In this document: piece by piece, positions 9,296 through 18,129 of the stretch
Numbering within the stretch: position 1 is the stretch's first letter
How the letters are laid out: the number at the start of each line of letters is the position of its first letter
NCBI GenBank assembly: GCA_021158125.1
Contig: JAGGVF010000004.1
Coordinates: 32,169-96,168, forward strand
Length of the DNA: 64,000 nucleotides
Reading direction: 5' to 3'
DNA from: Candidatus Bathyarchaeota archaeon
GTDB taxonomy: Archaea > Thermoproteota > Bathyarchaeia > Bathyarchaeales > WUQV01
Program-made: the position numbers and the translations under genes
The notes under the pieces: generated by a model
The model's database searches: none
What the model was told of the DNA's origin: nothing
Seen by the model: the letters and a program-made list of their open reading frames with translations, nothing else

Positions 9296-10489
9296 CTAGG
9301 CAGTGTAGGGTTTAAACTCCCATTTTTCAAGTTCTAAACAAATTTTCCTCATAGTTTCAACGGCTTTTTCCTCAGGAAGGCTCATCATTAACTTTCCCAA
9401 GTGTTTGCAGAATTGCTTAACTGGTATGCATCTGCTCCAATCCGCACAGTCATGCAGAATAGTTCTGTTCCTGAAATCAATTATTATGTGGTATTCCCTA
9501 ACCGTGGCTACTATGCGGTTTTCTGAAACATCCTTTATTGAAACCTCGTTGTCCTTTATTCCTTTAGCCCTTCTTATCCTTCTCTCATCCATAAAGAAAC
9601 GCAGCAAATCTTTGAAACCTAATTTTTGAATTTGTTCCGGCATAAAGGCTGCTAAAGTTTTTCTTTTGGCCGGAGTTGGTGGAGGCCTTTCAGCTTGGGT
9701 TTTAAAGTAGTTTTCTATTCTTTCCTTTGCTTTTCTCTGTTCCGAAGTTATCACTCCGAGCATTTCTAGGATTTGGAGGCAGTTTTCAACAGCGTATCCG
9801 TGAAAGTGGTTGTTGAAATAGCCGTAAACTGCTTTGGTTTGTTTTGCTGCTTCCTTTATTTTCGGTATCCATGGTTTAAGTTCATCTTCTTTATAGCGGT
9901 AGTTGTACCATGGTCTTTCTCCCTTTCCATGCCATCTGAAATAGGCTATGTCGGCTGTAACATGAACCTCCGGAGGAAGTAATGGTTCGTCAACAATTGT
10001 GTATGCAACATTATAGCTTTCCAAAAGGCTATAAGTTTCTTTTCTAAGCCAAGAAATATCCCGAAATTCAACTGCAAACCTAAATTCTTTGGGCAAAATA
10101 GCTAAAAAACCTTCAAGTTTACTTAAATCATATTTTAGACCTGGAGGAAACTGAATAAGCAAACATGCAAGTTTTCCTTCGAGAAGAAGAGGCTTCATCA
10201 ATTCGCAAAACTTGTTCACGTCTTCTTCTACTCCCTGTTTAACGTCCATTTTCTTTTTATGAGTAATAAGCCTTGGCAACTTAGCTGAATATACAAATTC
10301 CGGCCGCGTATACTTGAGCCAGCCGTAAACTGTTCCTTTAGTTGGGTAAGCGTAAAAAGTTGAGTCTATTTCGGCAGTATCAAAAATTTTCGAATAGTAT
10401 GCAAGCTTGCTTTCTTCTTCGCTTAGGTAGAACGGGCCGACCCAGTCTTTATAGCTCCAGCCTGAAGTGCCCAAATAAATTTTATCCAC
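9296..10489 (-). CDS. DUF72-family protein with C-terminal SWIM-like zinc-finger domain
   Basis: The N-terminal half (about residues 1-240) is a DUF72 TIM-barrel: IYLGTSGWSYKDWVGPFY, FDTAEIDSTFYAYP, LLIQFPPGLKYD, FAVEFRDISW, VHVTADIAYFRWHGKGE, YGYFNNHFHGYAVENC. A linker rich in Pro/Lys leads to a C-terminal domain ending in CADWSRCIPVKQFCKHLGKLMM, a CxnCxnCxH arrangement like SWIM zinc fingers. I chose the GTG at 10489 (VDKIYLG, 397 aa) because this is where DUF72 homology begins; the upstream reading frame is hydrophobic and unrelated. DUF72 has no established biochemical role. It is divergent from an HD-domain gene and close to a second DUF72 gene. Confidence 0.85.
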   Translation of the reverse strand: MDKIYLGTSGWSYKDWVGPFYLSEEESKLAYYSKIFDTAEIDSTFYAYPTKGTVYGWLKYTRPEFVYSAKLPRLITHKKKMDVKQGVEEDVNKFCELMKPLLLEGKLACLLIQFPPGLKYDLSKLEGFLAILPKEFRFAVEFRDISWLRKETYSLLESYNVAYTIVDEPLLPPEVHVTADIAYFRWHGKGERPWYNYRYKEDELKPWIPKIKEAAKQTKAVYGYFNNHFHGYAVENCLQILEMLGVITSEQRKAKERIENYFKTQAERPPPTPAKRKTLAAFMPEQIQKLGFKDLLRFFMDERRIRRAKGIKDNEVSIKDVSENRIVATVREYHIIIDFRNRTILHDCADWSRCIPVKQFCKHLGKLMMSLPEEKAVETMRKICLELEKWEFKPYTA

Positions 10490-10554
10490 AATAAACACCA
10501 AAATATAAGTGAATATCTGGTTAATAAAATGCTTTAGCCCAAATGTGAAAATGA

Positions 10555-11040
10555 ATGATTTCCAAAGAAGAAGCATTAAGACTGATAGAAAATACAAGCA
10601 AATACTCCCATGCTTTAATTGTGTCGGCAATAATGCGTAAACTCGCCGAAAAACTTGGAGAGAACAAAGATAAATGGGAAATTGTCGGCTTGCTTCACGA
10701 TTTAGACTATGACCAGACTAGGAATGACATGAGTAAACATGGAATAATTGCAAGTCGAATTCTAAAAGGTAAGCTTCCTGAAGACTGCCTATACGCAATA
10801 AAAAGTCACGATTACAGAACTGGCTTTAAACCAAAAAGTAAACTTGACAAGGCCCTAATTATAGCTGACACTTTAGCAATTATAATTGAGGGAAAGAGCA
10901 GAAAATTAAATGTGGAAATATTAAAAGAGGAAATTGAAAGATTTTCAGAAGAAAATCCCTGGTGCAAAGAGAATTTGCGAAAAATAGAGGAATTAGGATT
11001 GAAAATCACCGAAATTTTACGGTTAGTGATGTCTAAATGA
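10555..11040 (+). CDS. HD-domain phosphohydrolase
   Basis: 161 residues with the HD metal ligands in order: H near residue 19 (KYSHALIVSAIM), LLHDLDYDQTRND near 46, SKHGIIASRIL near 61, IKSHDYRTG near 83 and IIADTLAIIIEG near 103. This is the set expected for a metal-dependent phosphohydrolase acting on a nucleotide or similar phosphate. The stop overlaps the start of the following DUF72 gene (ATGA), indicating translational coupling. An ATG 4 nt upstream is in a different frame. Substrate unknown. Confidence 0.85.
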   Translation: MISKEEALRLIENTSKYSHALIVSAIMRKLAEKLGENKDKWEIVGLLHDLDYDQTRNDMSKHGIIASRILKGKLPEDCLYAIKSHDYRTGFKPKSKLDKALIIADTLAIIIEGKSRKLNVEILKEEIERFSEENPWCKENLRKIEELGLKITEILRLVMSK

Positions 11041-11969
11041 GGGAAACCAAGTATTTGATTGGCGCTGGCGGTTGGGCATACTTTAATGTTCCAGGTTTAG
11101 ACCCGCTCGTCGCTTATTCAAAAGCGTTCAACTTTGTAGAGGTAAATTCGACTTTCTATGAGATTCCAAGTCTAAACCTTGTGGCTTCTTGGCGTAGGAA
11201 AGTTCCAGAAGGTTTCTATTTCTCCGTTCGTTGCCATCGAAGTCTAACCCACAAATACAGGTTTGAACCTGTTGAAAAGGCCTACAAAATTCTAAACTAT
11301 ATGATTTCTATATGCAAAGCTCTAAAGTCGGATATTCTACACATGCAGACTCCGCCGAGCCTTGTTTTCGATGAAAATCGAATAAGAATTTTCCGTGACT
11401 TTTTCTCTTCCGTAAGTCTAGGCAATGTTAGAATTGCGTTAGAAGTAAGGCAGGCCGGGGTTAAAGAGCTTCCGGCCAATCTGGTTAAGGTTATGCAAGA
11501 CTTCAATATGTTACATTGTGTAGACCTTTCAAAGGAGAAACCAGCCTACAAATCTGATATACTTTACTCAAGACTTTTCGGAAAGGGAAAAGCGAACGTT
11601 TACCAGTTCACGGATGAAGAACTAAAAGAAATAGATGAAAAAGCTTCTGAGGAGGAGCATAAAAGGGCTATCTTATGTTTCCACGGAGTTAAAATGTACA
11701 AGGATGCTGCAAGGTTCAAAATCTATAAGGAGACTGGGAAATTTCCGAAAGTTACGAGTTCGGTTGGCTTAGGCTCCCTAAAGGAAGTTTTAAGCGAAGA
11801 CGCACAATTTCCATGCACAAAGAGACAACTAATCAGCAGTCAAGGATGGAAAGTCATAGACTTAACAGGTGAAAAACGAGTTCACGCAAAAGAGCTTCTT
11901 GAAAAACTTCCCGAAAAAACCTATTTCAGCCTAGACGAGGTTATCGAAGCATTAAAACTTAAATTTTAG
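11037..11969 (+). CDS. DUF72-family protein (second copy, without zinc finger)
   Basis: 310-residue DUF72 TIM-barrel: YLIGAGGWAYFNVPGLDPL, FVEVNSTFYEIPSL, YFSVRCHRSLTHKYRFEPVE, LHMQTPPSLVFDENR, RIALEVRQAGV, ILYSRLFGKGKANVYQF, and a C-terminal region after about residue 235 (VTSSVGLGSLKEVLSED) that differs from the first DUF72 protein. It is translationally coupled to the HD hydrolase by an ATGA overlap. A small metallophosphoesterase follows after about 47 bp. The physical coupling of DUF72 with two classes of phosphohydrolase suggests a shared phosphate-ester substrate or repair-type task, but the sequence shows no more than the association. Confidence 0.85.
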   Translation: MRETKYLIGAGGWAYFNVPGLDPLVAYSKAFNFVEVNSTFYEIPSLNLVASWRRKVPEGFYFSVRCHRSLTHKYRFEPVEKAYKILNYMISICKALKSDILHMQTPPSLVFDENRIRIFRDFFSSVSLGNVRIALEVRQAGVKELPANLVKVMQDFNMLHCVDLSKEKPAYKSDILYSRLFGKGKANVYQFTDEELKEIDEKASEEEHKRAILCFHGVKMYKDAARFKIYKETGKFPKVTSSVGLGSLKEVLSEDAQFPCTKRQLISSQGWKVIDLTGEKRVHAKELLEKLPEKTYFSLDEVIEALKLKF

Positions 11970-12016
11970 ATAATTTACGGAACAATTATCATGAATGCTT
12001 GAAATTGGTGGAAACT

Positions 12017-12679
12017 TTGCGAATGTTAGTCTCTTCCGATTTCCATGGAAACGAACTAGCTTTTCAAAAAGTAGCCAGCGAAGCTCAAGGCTTAGAAGTT
12101 GACTGCCTAATAATTTGCGGCGACATAACAAACTTCGGGTCGGCTGCACAGGCTGAAAATCTCCTTTCAAACTTCAAGGAACTGAAAATGCCAGTTATAT
12201 TTGTGCCTGGAAACTGCGACCTTCCATCAGTTTTAGAAGTTGAGGCTGAAAACTTCTTTAACATTCATGGAAAATGCATAGAACTCGAAAATTACAGTTT
12301 TATTGGCGTTGGCGGTTCTCCATTAGGGCCGTTGCATACTCCCCTAGAGTTTTCCGAAGATGAAATAGCAGACTTATTGACCGTAGCATTTTCCAAATGC
12401 TCTCAAAGTGGGAGGTTAATTCTTATTTCTCATACTCCCCCTCTAAATACTCGGCTTGATTTGGCCTTTAATGGCGAACATATTGGAAGCAGAAGTGTTA
12501 GGCATTTCGTTGAAGAGAAAGCTCCAATTGCAGTTTTCTGCGGTCATGTTCACGAAGCTGTTGGAATTGATAAAATCAATGAAACTGTAGTTGTGAACCC
12601 CGGGCCAGCCAAGTACGGCTATTATGCTATTGTTGAGATTGAAAGGGAAGTTGAAGTTAAATTGCGTCGTTTTGAGTAA
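12017..12679 (+). CDS. Calcineurin-like metallophosphoesterase
   Basis: About 220 residues with every motif of the family: LVSSDFHGNELAF (D-x-H), IICGDITNFG (GD), FVPGNCDLPSV (GNCD replacing GNHD), ILISHTPPLNT and VFCGHVHEAVGI (GHxH). Two metal ions would be bound and a phosphodiester or phosphomonoester hydrolysed. The start is set at TTG 12017, 5 nt after GGTGG, the same geometry seen at other TTG starts here; ATG 12023 is also possible. It belongs to the HD/DUF72 run of genes on the plus strand. Confidence 0.88.
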   Translation: MRMLVSSDFHGNELAFQKVASEAQGLEVDCLIICGDITNFGSAAQAENLLSNFKELKMPVIFVPGNCDLPSVLEVEAENFFNIHGKCIELENYSFIGVGGSPLGPLHTPLEFSEDEIADLLTVAFSKCSQSGRLILISHTPPLNTRLDLAFNGEHIGSRSVRHFVEEKAPIAVFCGHVHEAVGIDKINETVVVNPGPAKYGYYAIVEIEREVEVKLRRFE

Positions 12680-12730
12680 AGTTTTAAAAGGTTGATTAGG
12701 CAACTCTACTGTTCAAAATGGGATGATGCT

Positions 12731-13426
12731 ATGCCACTACAAACTGGAGACTTCATACTTATAGACTATGTTGGAAAGGTTAAGGAAACAGGCGAAGTAT
12801 TCGACACAACAATAGAAGAAGTTGCAAAGAAGGAAAGACTCTACAAGGAAGGGGAAATATACGAGCCTAAACTTGTTGTGTTAGGCGAAGGGTGGGTTCT
12901 AAAAGCCTTAGAAGATGAGCTTCTAAAACTTGAAGTTGGAAAAGAGGCCACGGTTGAAATTCCCCCAGAGAAGGCTTTCGGCCCAAGAGACCCAGGAAAA
13001 GTCAAGCTTGTTCCGCTTAGACGACTTACATCTAAAGGAATAACTCCGCAGATTGGAATGAGAATAGAGTATGATGGGAAAATGGCGACTGTTAGGACGG
13101 TTGGAGCTGGAAGGGTGCAGTTAGACTTTAATCCTCCGCTAGCTGGCAAAACATTGGTTTACGAGGTTACAGTTAAGAAAAAACTTGAAACAAAAACTGA
13201 AAAAATAAACGCGTTAATTCATAGAAGAATTCCAGTGGTTGAAATTGAGAAGTTTAAAGTTAAGATTACAAAGGCCACAGTAACCGTAGAAATGCCGGAA
13301 GACGCCTACTACATAGAGGGGATTCAACTTGCAAAACGGGGCATAGCATTAGACATTCAAAAATTCTTCCCTGCAGTTTCAACTGTAAAGTTCATTGAAA
13401 CCTTCAAGAGGCAACAATCCGCTTAA
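12731..13426 (+). CDS. FKBP-type peptidyl-prolyl cis-trans isomerase, archaeal long form
   Basis: About 231 residues from ATG 12731 (MPLQTGDFILIDYVGKVKETGEVFDTT). FKBP domain with inserted IF-type segment: GEIYEPKLVVLGEGWVLKALEDELLKLEVG, VEIPPEKAFGPRDPGKVKLV, RVQLDFNPPLAGKTLVYEVTV. The residues after about 150 form the extra C-terminal domain found in archaeal long FKBPs such as the Methanocaldococcus protein. Acts as a folding isomerase and chaperone in the cytosol. The 3' end overlaps the convergent UPF0179 gene by 23 bp. Confidence 0.92.
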   Translation: MPLQTGDFILIDYVGKVKETGEVFDTTIEEVAKKERLYKEGEIYEPKLVVLGEGWVLKALEDELLKLEVGKEATVEIPPEKAFGPRDPGKVKLVPLRRLTSKGITPQIGMRIEYDGKMATVRTVGAGRVQLDFNPPLAGKTLVYEVTVKKKLETKTEKINALIHRRIPVVEIEKFKVKITKATVTVEMPEDAYYIEGIQLAKRGIALDIQKFFPAVSTVKFIETFKRQQSA

Positions 13427-13865
13427 GCTTCACGGCCACAAGCCGCAGACCCTTTTCACATTCAATATTTTCTTCAACTTTAACTATTTCGCAACGGTCT
13501 CCTTCATAAAGTCCAATTGGAAAACATAAACTCCTATACTTACAACTAGCATTTTCACACTCTTCCAAATGAAACGTTATTACTGCGCCTTCTAAAGCCA
13601 CTTTTTGATTTATAGCGGCTGAAATCTCACTTTCAACAACTTCAACTACTCTAACTCCATCTTCATGAATTGGGCATGGAAAAACCTTGTCTCGAAGCTT
13701 GATGATTCTGTAAACTCTTCCAGTTTCCAAGTTTCCTATGCAAACTTTATAGTATTCGCAGTTTTCGCATTTTTCGCTAGGCTTTTCATGTAAAAATTCA
13801 AGTCCTTTACGTGCCTGTTTGACGCCTACAAGTGTAATTATTCTGCTTTTACTATCTCTTGACAT
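13404..13865 (-). CDS. UPF0179 family protein, cysteine-rich
   Basis: 153 residues matching the archaeal UPF0179 family. Two cysteine clusters are visible, CENCEYYKVCIGNLETGRVY near residue 33 and ECENASCKYRSLCFPIGLY near 103, with further single cysteines (FPCPIH, ENIECEKG). The spacing resembles metal- or Fe-S-binding ribbons. Family function is unknown. The first about 25 residues (RIITLVGVKQARKGLEFLHE) are typical of the family start. It is tail-to-tail with FKBP and 26 bp from G1PDH on the same strand. Confidence 0.85.
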   Translation of the reverse strand: MSRDSKSRIITLVGVKQARKGLEFLHEKPSEKCENCEYYKVCIGNLETGRVYRIIKLRDKVFPCPIHEDGVRVVEVVESEISAAINQKVALEGAVITFHLEECENASCKYRSLCFPIGLYEGDRCEIVKVEENIECEKGLRLVAVKLKRIVAS

Positions 13866-13891
13866 TTCCCATCAAGAACAGTCAAATTATC

Positions 13892-14959
13892 CTATTCTAT
13901 TACGCCTGTTAGTTTCGCTATTTTTTCGGCGTATTCAAAGTCGAGAGTTTTCTCGTTAAGAATAGTGTATCTTTCCGGTCTGACTTCCTTCGCTTTAACC
14001 ATGGCTTCAACTATTGCTTTAGGTTCAAGCTTAAGCTCTTTGGCTGTTGTTGGAGCTCCCACTTTTTCTAAAGTTTTCTTTATTTTTTCCCAGTTTACGC
14101 GGTGAATATAACCCATCAGTATCGTTCCAACTCCGCATTGTTCACCGTGCATTGCATGTTTCGAGTTAAGGAGGTCGAGGGCGTGGCTAAACAAGTGTTC
14201 TGAGCCACTGCATGGTCTACTGCTTCCAGCAATGCTCATTGCAACACCGCAACTTATCAACGCCTCTAAAAGAACACGCAAACCTTCAATGCTTCCAGGC
14301 TTTATTAAATCAGCGTTTCTCACAATTAGCTTAGCGCTCATTAAAGCTAGACTTGCCGCGTACTCTCCATAATACTCGTTTTTGGCCATATGCGCAAGTT
14401 TCCAGTCTCTAACCGCCGTCAACTTAGCAATTACGTCTCCGCAGCCGCTTGCGATGAAGCGGTAATCTGCCCGTATTATTACGTCTGTGTCTGCAATTAT
14501 TGCCATGGGTGCTTGAGCCATAACCGAGTAGGGTTTGCTTAACCCCTTAACCGATGCTACTGGACTTGCTATTCCATCATGGGATGCTGTTGTGGGTACG
14601 CTTATGAAGGGAATCCCCTTTCGTGCTGAGCTGAGCTTTGCAACGTCAATTTTTGTGCCTCCTCCTACTCCGAAGACAACTTGCGGCTTTACAGTCTCTA
14701 TCTTTTCTTCAACAAGCTTTACTTCATTAACTGTTGATGAGTTCACCAACGAGTACTCAACTTCGATTCCGGAGTCCTCTAAAATTTCCTTAACTTTCCT
14801 TCCAGCTATTTCGAACGTTTTAAAACCGCTTACGATGAAGGCTTTCTTCTTAAAGCCAAGTTTTCTGGTTATATCTGCTACTAACTCTAGGGTGTTCTCA
14901 CCAACTATGACTTCTCTTGGAAGTTCCATTCTATGAAGTTTAAGCGTCAACCTTATCAC
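13892..14959 (-). CDS. egsA: sn-glycerol-1-phosphate dehydrogenase
   Basis: Makes the sn-glycerol-1-phosphate backbone of archaeal membrane lipids from dihydroxyacetone phosphate with NAD(P)H. The 355-residue length is normal. Visible: the NAD-binding VVFGVGGGTKIDVAKL near residue 98, VPTTASHDGIASPVAS near 120, and zinc-site sequences CSGSEHLFSHALDLL and HAMHGEQCGVGTILMGY in the second half, members of the iron-alcohol-dehydrogenase-like fold. This gene is diagnostic for archaea. It is divergent from proteasome beta, 122 bp apart. Confidence 0.97.
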   Translation of the reverse strand: MIRLTLKLHRMELPREVIVGENTLELVADITRKLGFKKKAFIVSGFKTFEIAGRKVKEILEDSGIEVEYSLVNSSTVNEVKLVEEKIETVKPQVVFGVGGGTKIDVAKLSSARKGIPFISVPTTASHDGIASPVASVKGLSKPYSVMAQAPMAIIADTDVIIRADYRFIASGCGDVIAKLTAVRDWKLAHMAKNEYYGEYAASLALMSAKLIVRNADLIKPGSIEGLRVLLEALISCGVAMSIAGSSRPCSGSEHLFSHALDLLNSKHAMHGEQCGVGTILMGYIHRVNWEKIKKTLEKVGAPTTAKELKLEPKAIVEAMVKAKEVRPERYTILNEKTLDFEYAEKIAKLTGVIE

Positions 14960-15081
14960 TGGGGTCTAAACGTTTCTTATTAAATGTTCGAAATGTTTTT
15001 AAATGCGTCGGTAAAGATTAAAGTGTCCCTTCATATGTGAGGTTTTGACCGCTTGAATCTCAATTTTAGGAGAGAAAAAAC

Positions 15082-15717
15082 ATGCGTAAAATTCCAAGCG
15101 AGTTAATGATGAAAGGAACAACAACAATAGGCGTAGTATGTAAAAATGGAGTAATCCTATCCTCCGACACCCGCGTAACTATGGGCTACTTCGTAGCCCA
15201 CAAGAAAGGAAAGAAAATCTACAAAATTGACGATCATCTTGCAATGACGATTGCGGGCACAGTTGCAGACGCCCAATGGACAGTTGACGTTTTGAAGGCA
15301 AACGCCCAACTCTACAAACTCACCAACAAACGAAAAATGCCAGTAAGTGCAGCTGCAAGGCTTATTGCAAATTTGCTTTTCTCAAACAGATACTCCCCAT
15401 TAATAACGCAAGTGCTAATAGGAGGCGTCGACGATACAGGTTCTCACGTTTACTCTTTAGACCCATTCGGAAGCTTAACTGAAGAAAAATGCGTTGCAAC
15501 GGGTTCCGGTTCACCAATCGCCTACGGAGTACTAGAAGACCAATATAGAGAAGACGCCACTGTTGAAGAGCTTCTTCCAGTTGTCGTCCGCGCTGTGCAC
15601 TCTGCTATGAAAAGGGATGCCGCAAGCGGAGACAGCTTTGATGTTGCAGTAATCGACGAGAGAGGTTTCAGAGAACTCACAGAGGAGGAGAAGAAGAAAA
15701 TTCTAGAAAGCTCCTAG
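15082..15717 (+). CDS. psmB: Proteasome beta subunit
   Basis: Catalytic subunit of the archaeal 20S proteasome, an N-terminal threonine hydrolase. The predicted propeptide is 12 residues (MRKIPSELMMKG), giving Thr13 as the nucleophile in GTTTIGVV after self-cleavage. Conserved DTRVTMG (Asp17 equivalent), HKKGKKIYKI (Lys33 equivalent) and SGDSFDVAVID are present. 211 residues in total. Directly upstream of FttA with a 13-bp gap, so probably cotranscribed with it. GGAGAG precedes the start. Confidence 0.97.
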   Translation: MRKIPSELMMKGTTTIGVVCKNGVILSSDTRVTMGYFVAHKKGKKIYKIDDHLAMTIAGTVADAQWTVDVLKANAQLYKLTNKRKMPVSAAARLIANLLFSNRYSPLITQVLIGGVDDTGSHVYSLDPFGSLTEEKCVATGSGSPIAYGVLEDQYREDATVEELLPVVVRAVHSAMKRDAASGDSFDVAVIDERGFRELTEEEKKKILESS

Positions 15718-15730
15718 GAGTGAAAGATTT

Positions 15731-17647
15731 GTGCCCTCCCAGCAAAGGTCGAAAATTGAAATAAGCCATTACATACTTGAACATGTTCCGAAGGAAGCCG
15801 AAGTCACAAGAATAGAGTATGAAGGCCCAGCCATCGCATTATACACGAAAAAACCTGAAATCCTAATTGAACAGAGTTCCATAATAACTGACATAGTCAG
15901 CATAATCCGCAAGAGAATAGTGGTTCGTTCAGATCCAGCAGTAAGATCTTCGGAGAAAGAAACTAAAAAGATAATAAAGGAGATAGTTCCAAAGGAAGCT
16001 GAAATTACAAATATTAATTTCGACCCAAGCCTGGGAGAAGTGATAATAGAAGCTAAAAAGCCCGGCTTAGTTATAGGCAAAAACGGGGCTGTTCTTCAGG
16101 AGATAATAAGGCAAACCCGCTGGAGACCGAGAATTCTGAGAAGCCCGCCTTTACCATCTAAAATTATCAGTCATATGAGACATTTCTTGCATAGTGAAAG
16201 CAAAGAAAGGGAAAGAATTCTACGGGTAACTGGAGAAAGAATATTTAGACCCCTAATTTACGAAGTTGGGGACGTAAGGATAACTGCCCTTGGAGGCTTC
16301 CAAGAAGTAGGCAGATCAGCAATTCTTGTTCAAACTAGGGAAAGCCAAGTTCTTCTCGACTGTGGAATAAATCCCGGTGCTTCGTCTCCGTTTGATGCGT
16401 TTCCAAGGCTTGATGTACCCGCCTTTGACTTGGAAATGCTTGACGCCGTAGTAATTACTCATGCACATTTAGACCACTGCGGATTGCTCCCTCTGCTTTT
16501 CAAATATGGATATGACGGCCCAGTTTACTGTTCTGCTCCAACTTCAAGCTTGATGACTCTGCTTCAACTTGATTATCTCGATGTTTTAAGTAAGCAAGGG
16601 GTTATGGCCCCATATGACCAAAAGGATGTCAGAGAATGCGTTCTTCACACGTTTCCCCTCAGATACGGTGTTGTAACGGATATAGCCCCTGACATAAGGC
16701 TTACTCTCCATAACGCTGGCCACATTCTCGGCTCTGCAGTAGTGCATTTACACATAGGCGAAGGCTTACATAACATAGTATACACTGGAGACTACAAATA
16801 TGCAAGGACCACCTTGCTTGAACCGGCTGTAACAGAATTTCCAAGAGTAGAAACGATAATTACAGAATCAACTTACGGAGCCCCACAAGACGTAATGCCT
16901 CCTCGAGTTGAAGCTGAGGAAAAGCTCGCATCAATAATAAATGAAACTTTAGGGAACAAGGGAAAAGTTCTAATTCCAGTTCCAGCAGTTGGAAGAGCCC
17001 AAGAAATAATGCTTATAATTGACGGTTACATGCGTAAGGGCCTAATAAAGGAGGCACCAGTCTTCATTGAAGGAATGATATCCGAAGCCACAGCCATACA
17101 TACTGCTTACCCGGAATATCTAGCCAGAGATATCAGAAATAGCATATTGCATGAGGGAATAAACCCATTTCAATCAGAATACTTTACCATAGTGGAACAT
17201 CCAAGTGCCAGGGAAGAAATAATCGAAGGCCGCGAATGCATAATATTGGCGACTTCTGGCATGCTTGAGGGCGGCCCAGTAATAGAATATTTCAAAAGAC
17301 TTGCACCAGACAAAAAGAACACAATAATATTCGTAAGCTATCAAATTGAGGGAACCCTCGGACGAAGAGTCCAGAAGGGAATCAAAGAGATTTCCATGCT
17401 TAACAATGAGGGAAAGATAGAAATAATAAAAGTTAAAATGAGGGTTGAATCAATTGAGGGTTTCTCCGGGCATTCCGATAGAAGACAGATAATAAACTAC
17501 ATAAGGAGAGTTACACCTAGACCAGAAAAAATTATTGTTTGTCATGGCGAAAAGGCGAAATGCTACAGCATTGCAGATTATCTTAGAAGAAAATTTAACG
17601 TAGACGCAGTAGCTCCAAGGGTTTTAGAAACAGTAAGGCTACGGTAA
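15731..17647 (+). CDS. fttA: Archaeal transcription termination factor FttA (aCPSF1), KH/MBL/beta-CASP ribonuclease
   Basis: 638 residues. The N-terminal about 140 residues carry archaeal KH-type RNA-binding modules (second KH motif VIEAKKPGLVIGKNGAVLQE). A metallo-beta-lactamase domain with ITHAHLDHCG near residue 243 and a beta-CASP domain follow, with HNAGHILGSA, YTGDYKYA, ATSGMLEGGPV and GFSGHSDRRQ. The protein cleaves nascent RNA after U-rich tracts and evicts RNA polymerase; it is homologous to eukaryotic CPSF73. Starts with GTG after AGGAGTG. It sits just behind proteasome beta, an arrangement I regard as common in archaea. Length and motifs are complete. Confidence 0.96.
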   Translation: MPSQQRSKIEISHYILEHVPKEAEVTRIEYEGPAIALYTKKPEILIEQSSIITDIVSIIRKRIVVRSDPAVRSSEKETKKIIKEIVPKEAEITNINFDPSLGEVIIEAKKPGLVIGKNGAVLQEIIRQTRWRPRILRSPPLPSKIISHMRHFLHSESKERERILRVTGERIFRPLIYEVGDVRITALGGFQEVGRSAILVQTRESQVLLDCGINPGASSPFDAFPRLDVPAFDLEMLDAVVITHAHLDHCGLLPLLFKYGYDGPVYCSAPTSSLMTLLQLDYLDVLSKQGVMAPYDQKDVRECVLHTFPLRYGVVTDIAPDIRLTLHNAGHILGSAVVHLHIGEGLHNIVYTGDYKYARTTLLEPAVTEFPRVETIITESTYGAPQDVMPPRVEAEEKLASIINETLGNKGKVLIPVPAVGRAQEIMLIIDGYMRKGLIKEAPVFIEGMISEATAIHTAYPEYLARDIRNSILHEGINPFQSEYFTIVEHPSAREEIIEGRECIILATSGMLEGGPVIEYFKRLAPDKKNTIIFVSYQIEGTLGRRVQKGIKEISMLNNEGKIEIIKVKMRVESIEGFSGHSDRRQIINYIRRVTPRPEKIIVCHGEKAKCYSIADYLRRKFNVDAVAPRVLETVRLR

Positions 17648-17666
17648 GATTTAGAAAACCTGTGAT

Positions 17667-18035
17667 TTAGCCTCCAACAGAGTTTTTCGGCAGTTCACGC
17701 CAAATTTTTATTCCACTGGGGCATATTACAACTCTTTCCTCGCCAAGTCTGGCTATGTCCCCTCCCACGTCGTCGGTGAACTCGCATAGTTCGTTAACGG
17801 CTTTCTTGACGTCTTCAACACTTTTCCTAGCAAGGGGGGTAACTTTAACAATAAGTATGTTTCCAGCTTTAACCTCCCGCTTTATAACCTCAACGTCAGA
17901 GAGATTCCTCAATGGAAGGGCCTTCAAGTAGACAACTGAATGTTTAGTGTAGGATTCTCCAGCTTCTCCTTCTTCGTACTCTTCCTTCTTCTCCCTACGG
18001 AAAATCTTCCCCAACGCCCTACCAAAGCTTGACAA
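17667..18035 (-). CDS. sepF: SepF-like cell division protein
   Basis: 122 residues. The N-terminal MSSFGRALGKIFRREKKEE can form a short amphipathic helix for membrane attachment. After an acidic linker comes the SepF core (VVYLKALPLRNLSDVEVIKR, GNILIVKVTPLARKSVEDVK, GGDIARLGEERVVICPSGIKIW). In archaea SepF anchors FtsZ to the membrane at the division site. Function is inferred from the family; no ftsZ lies in this window. It is convergent with fttA. Confidence 0.9.
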   Translation of the reverse strand: MSSFGRALGKIFRREKKEEYEEGEAGESYTKHSVVYLKALPLRNLSDVEVIKREVKAGNILIVKVTPLARKSVEDVKKAVNELCEFTDDVGGDIARLGEERVVICPSGIKIWRELPKNSVGG

Positions 18036-18129
18036 ATATTTTCCCTTCTAAATATTTTGTTGATTTCACTTTAAACGTTTTGCTAACTTACCTCAAATCT
18101 ATATAACAATTATGAAACTACAATAAACT

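Noticed and set aside
10490..10630. Extension of the first DUF72 protein by 47 residues
   Set aside because: Hydrophobic sequence unrelated to DUF72, it would overlap the divergent HD gene, and the GTG at 10489 fits the family start.
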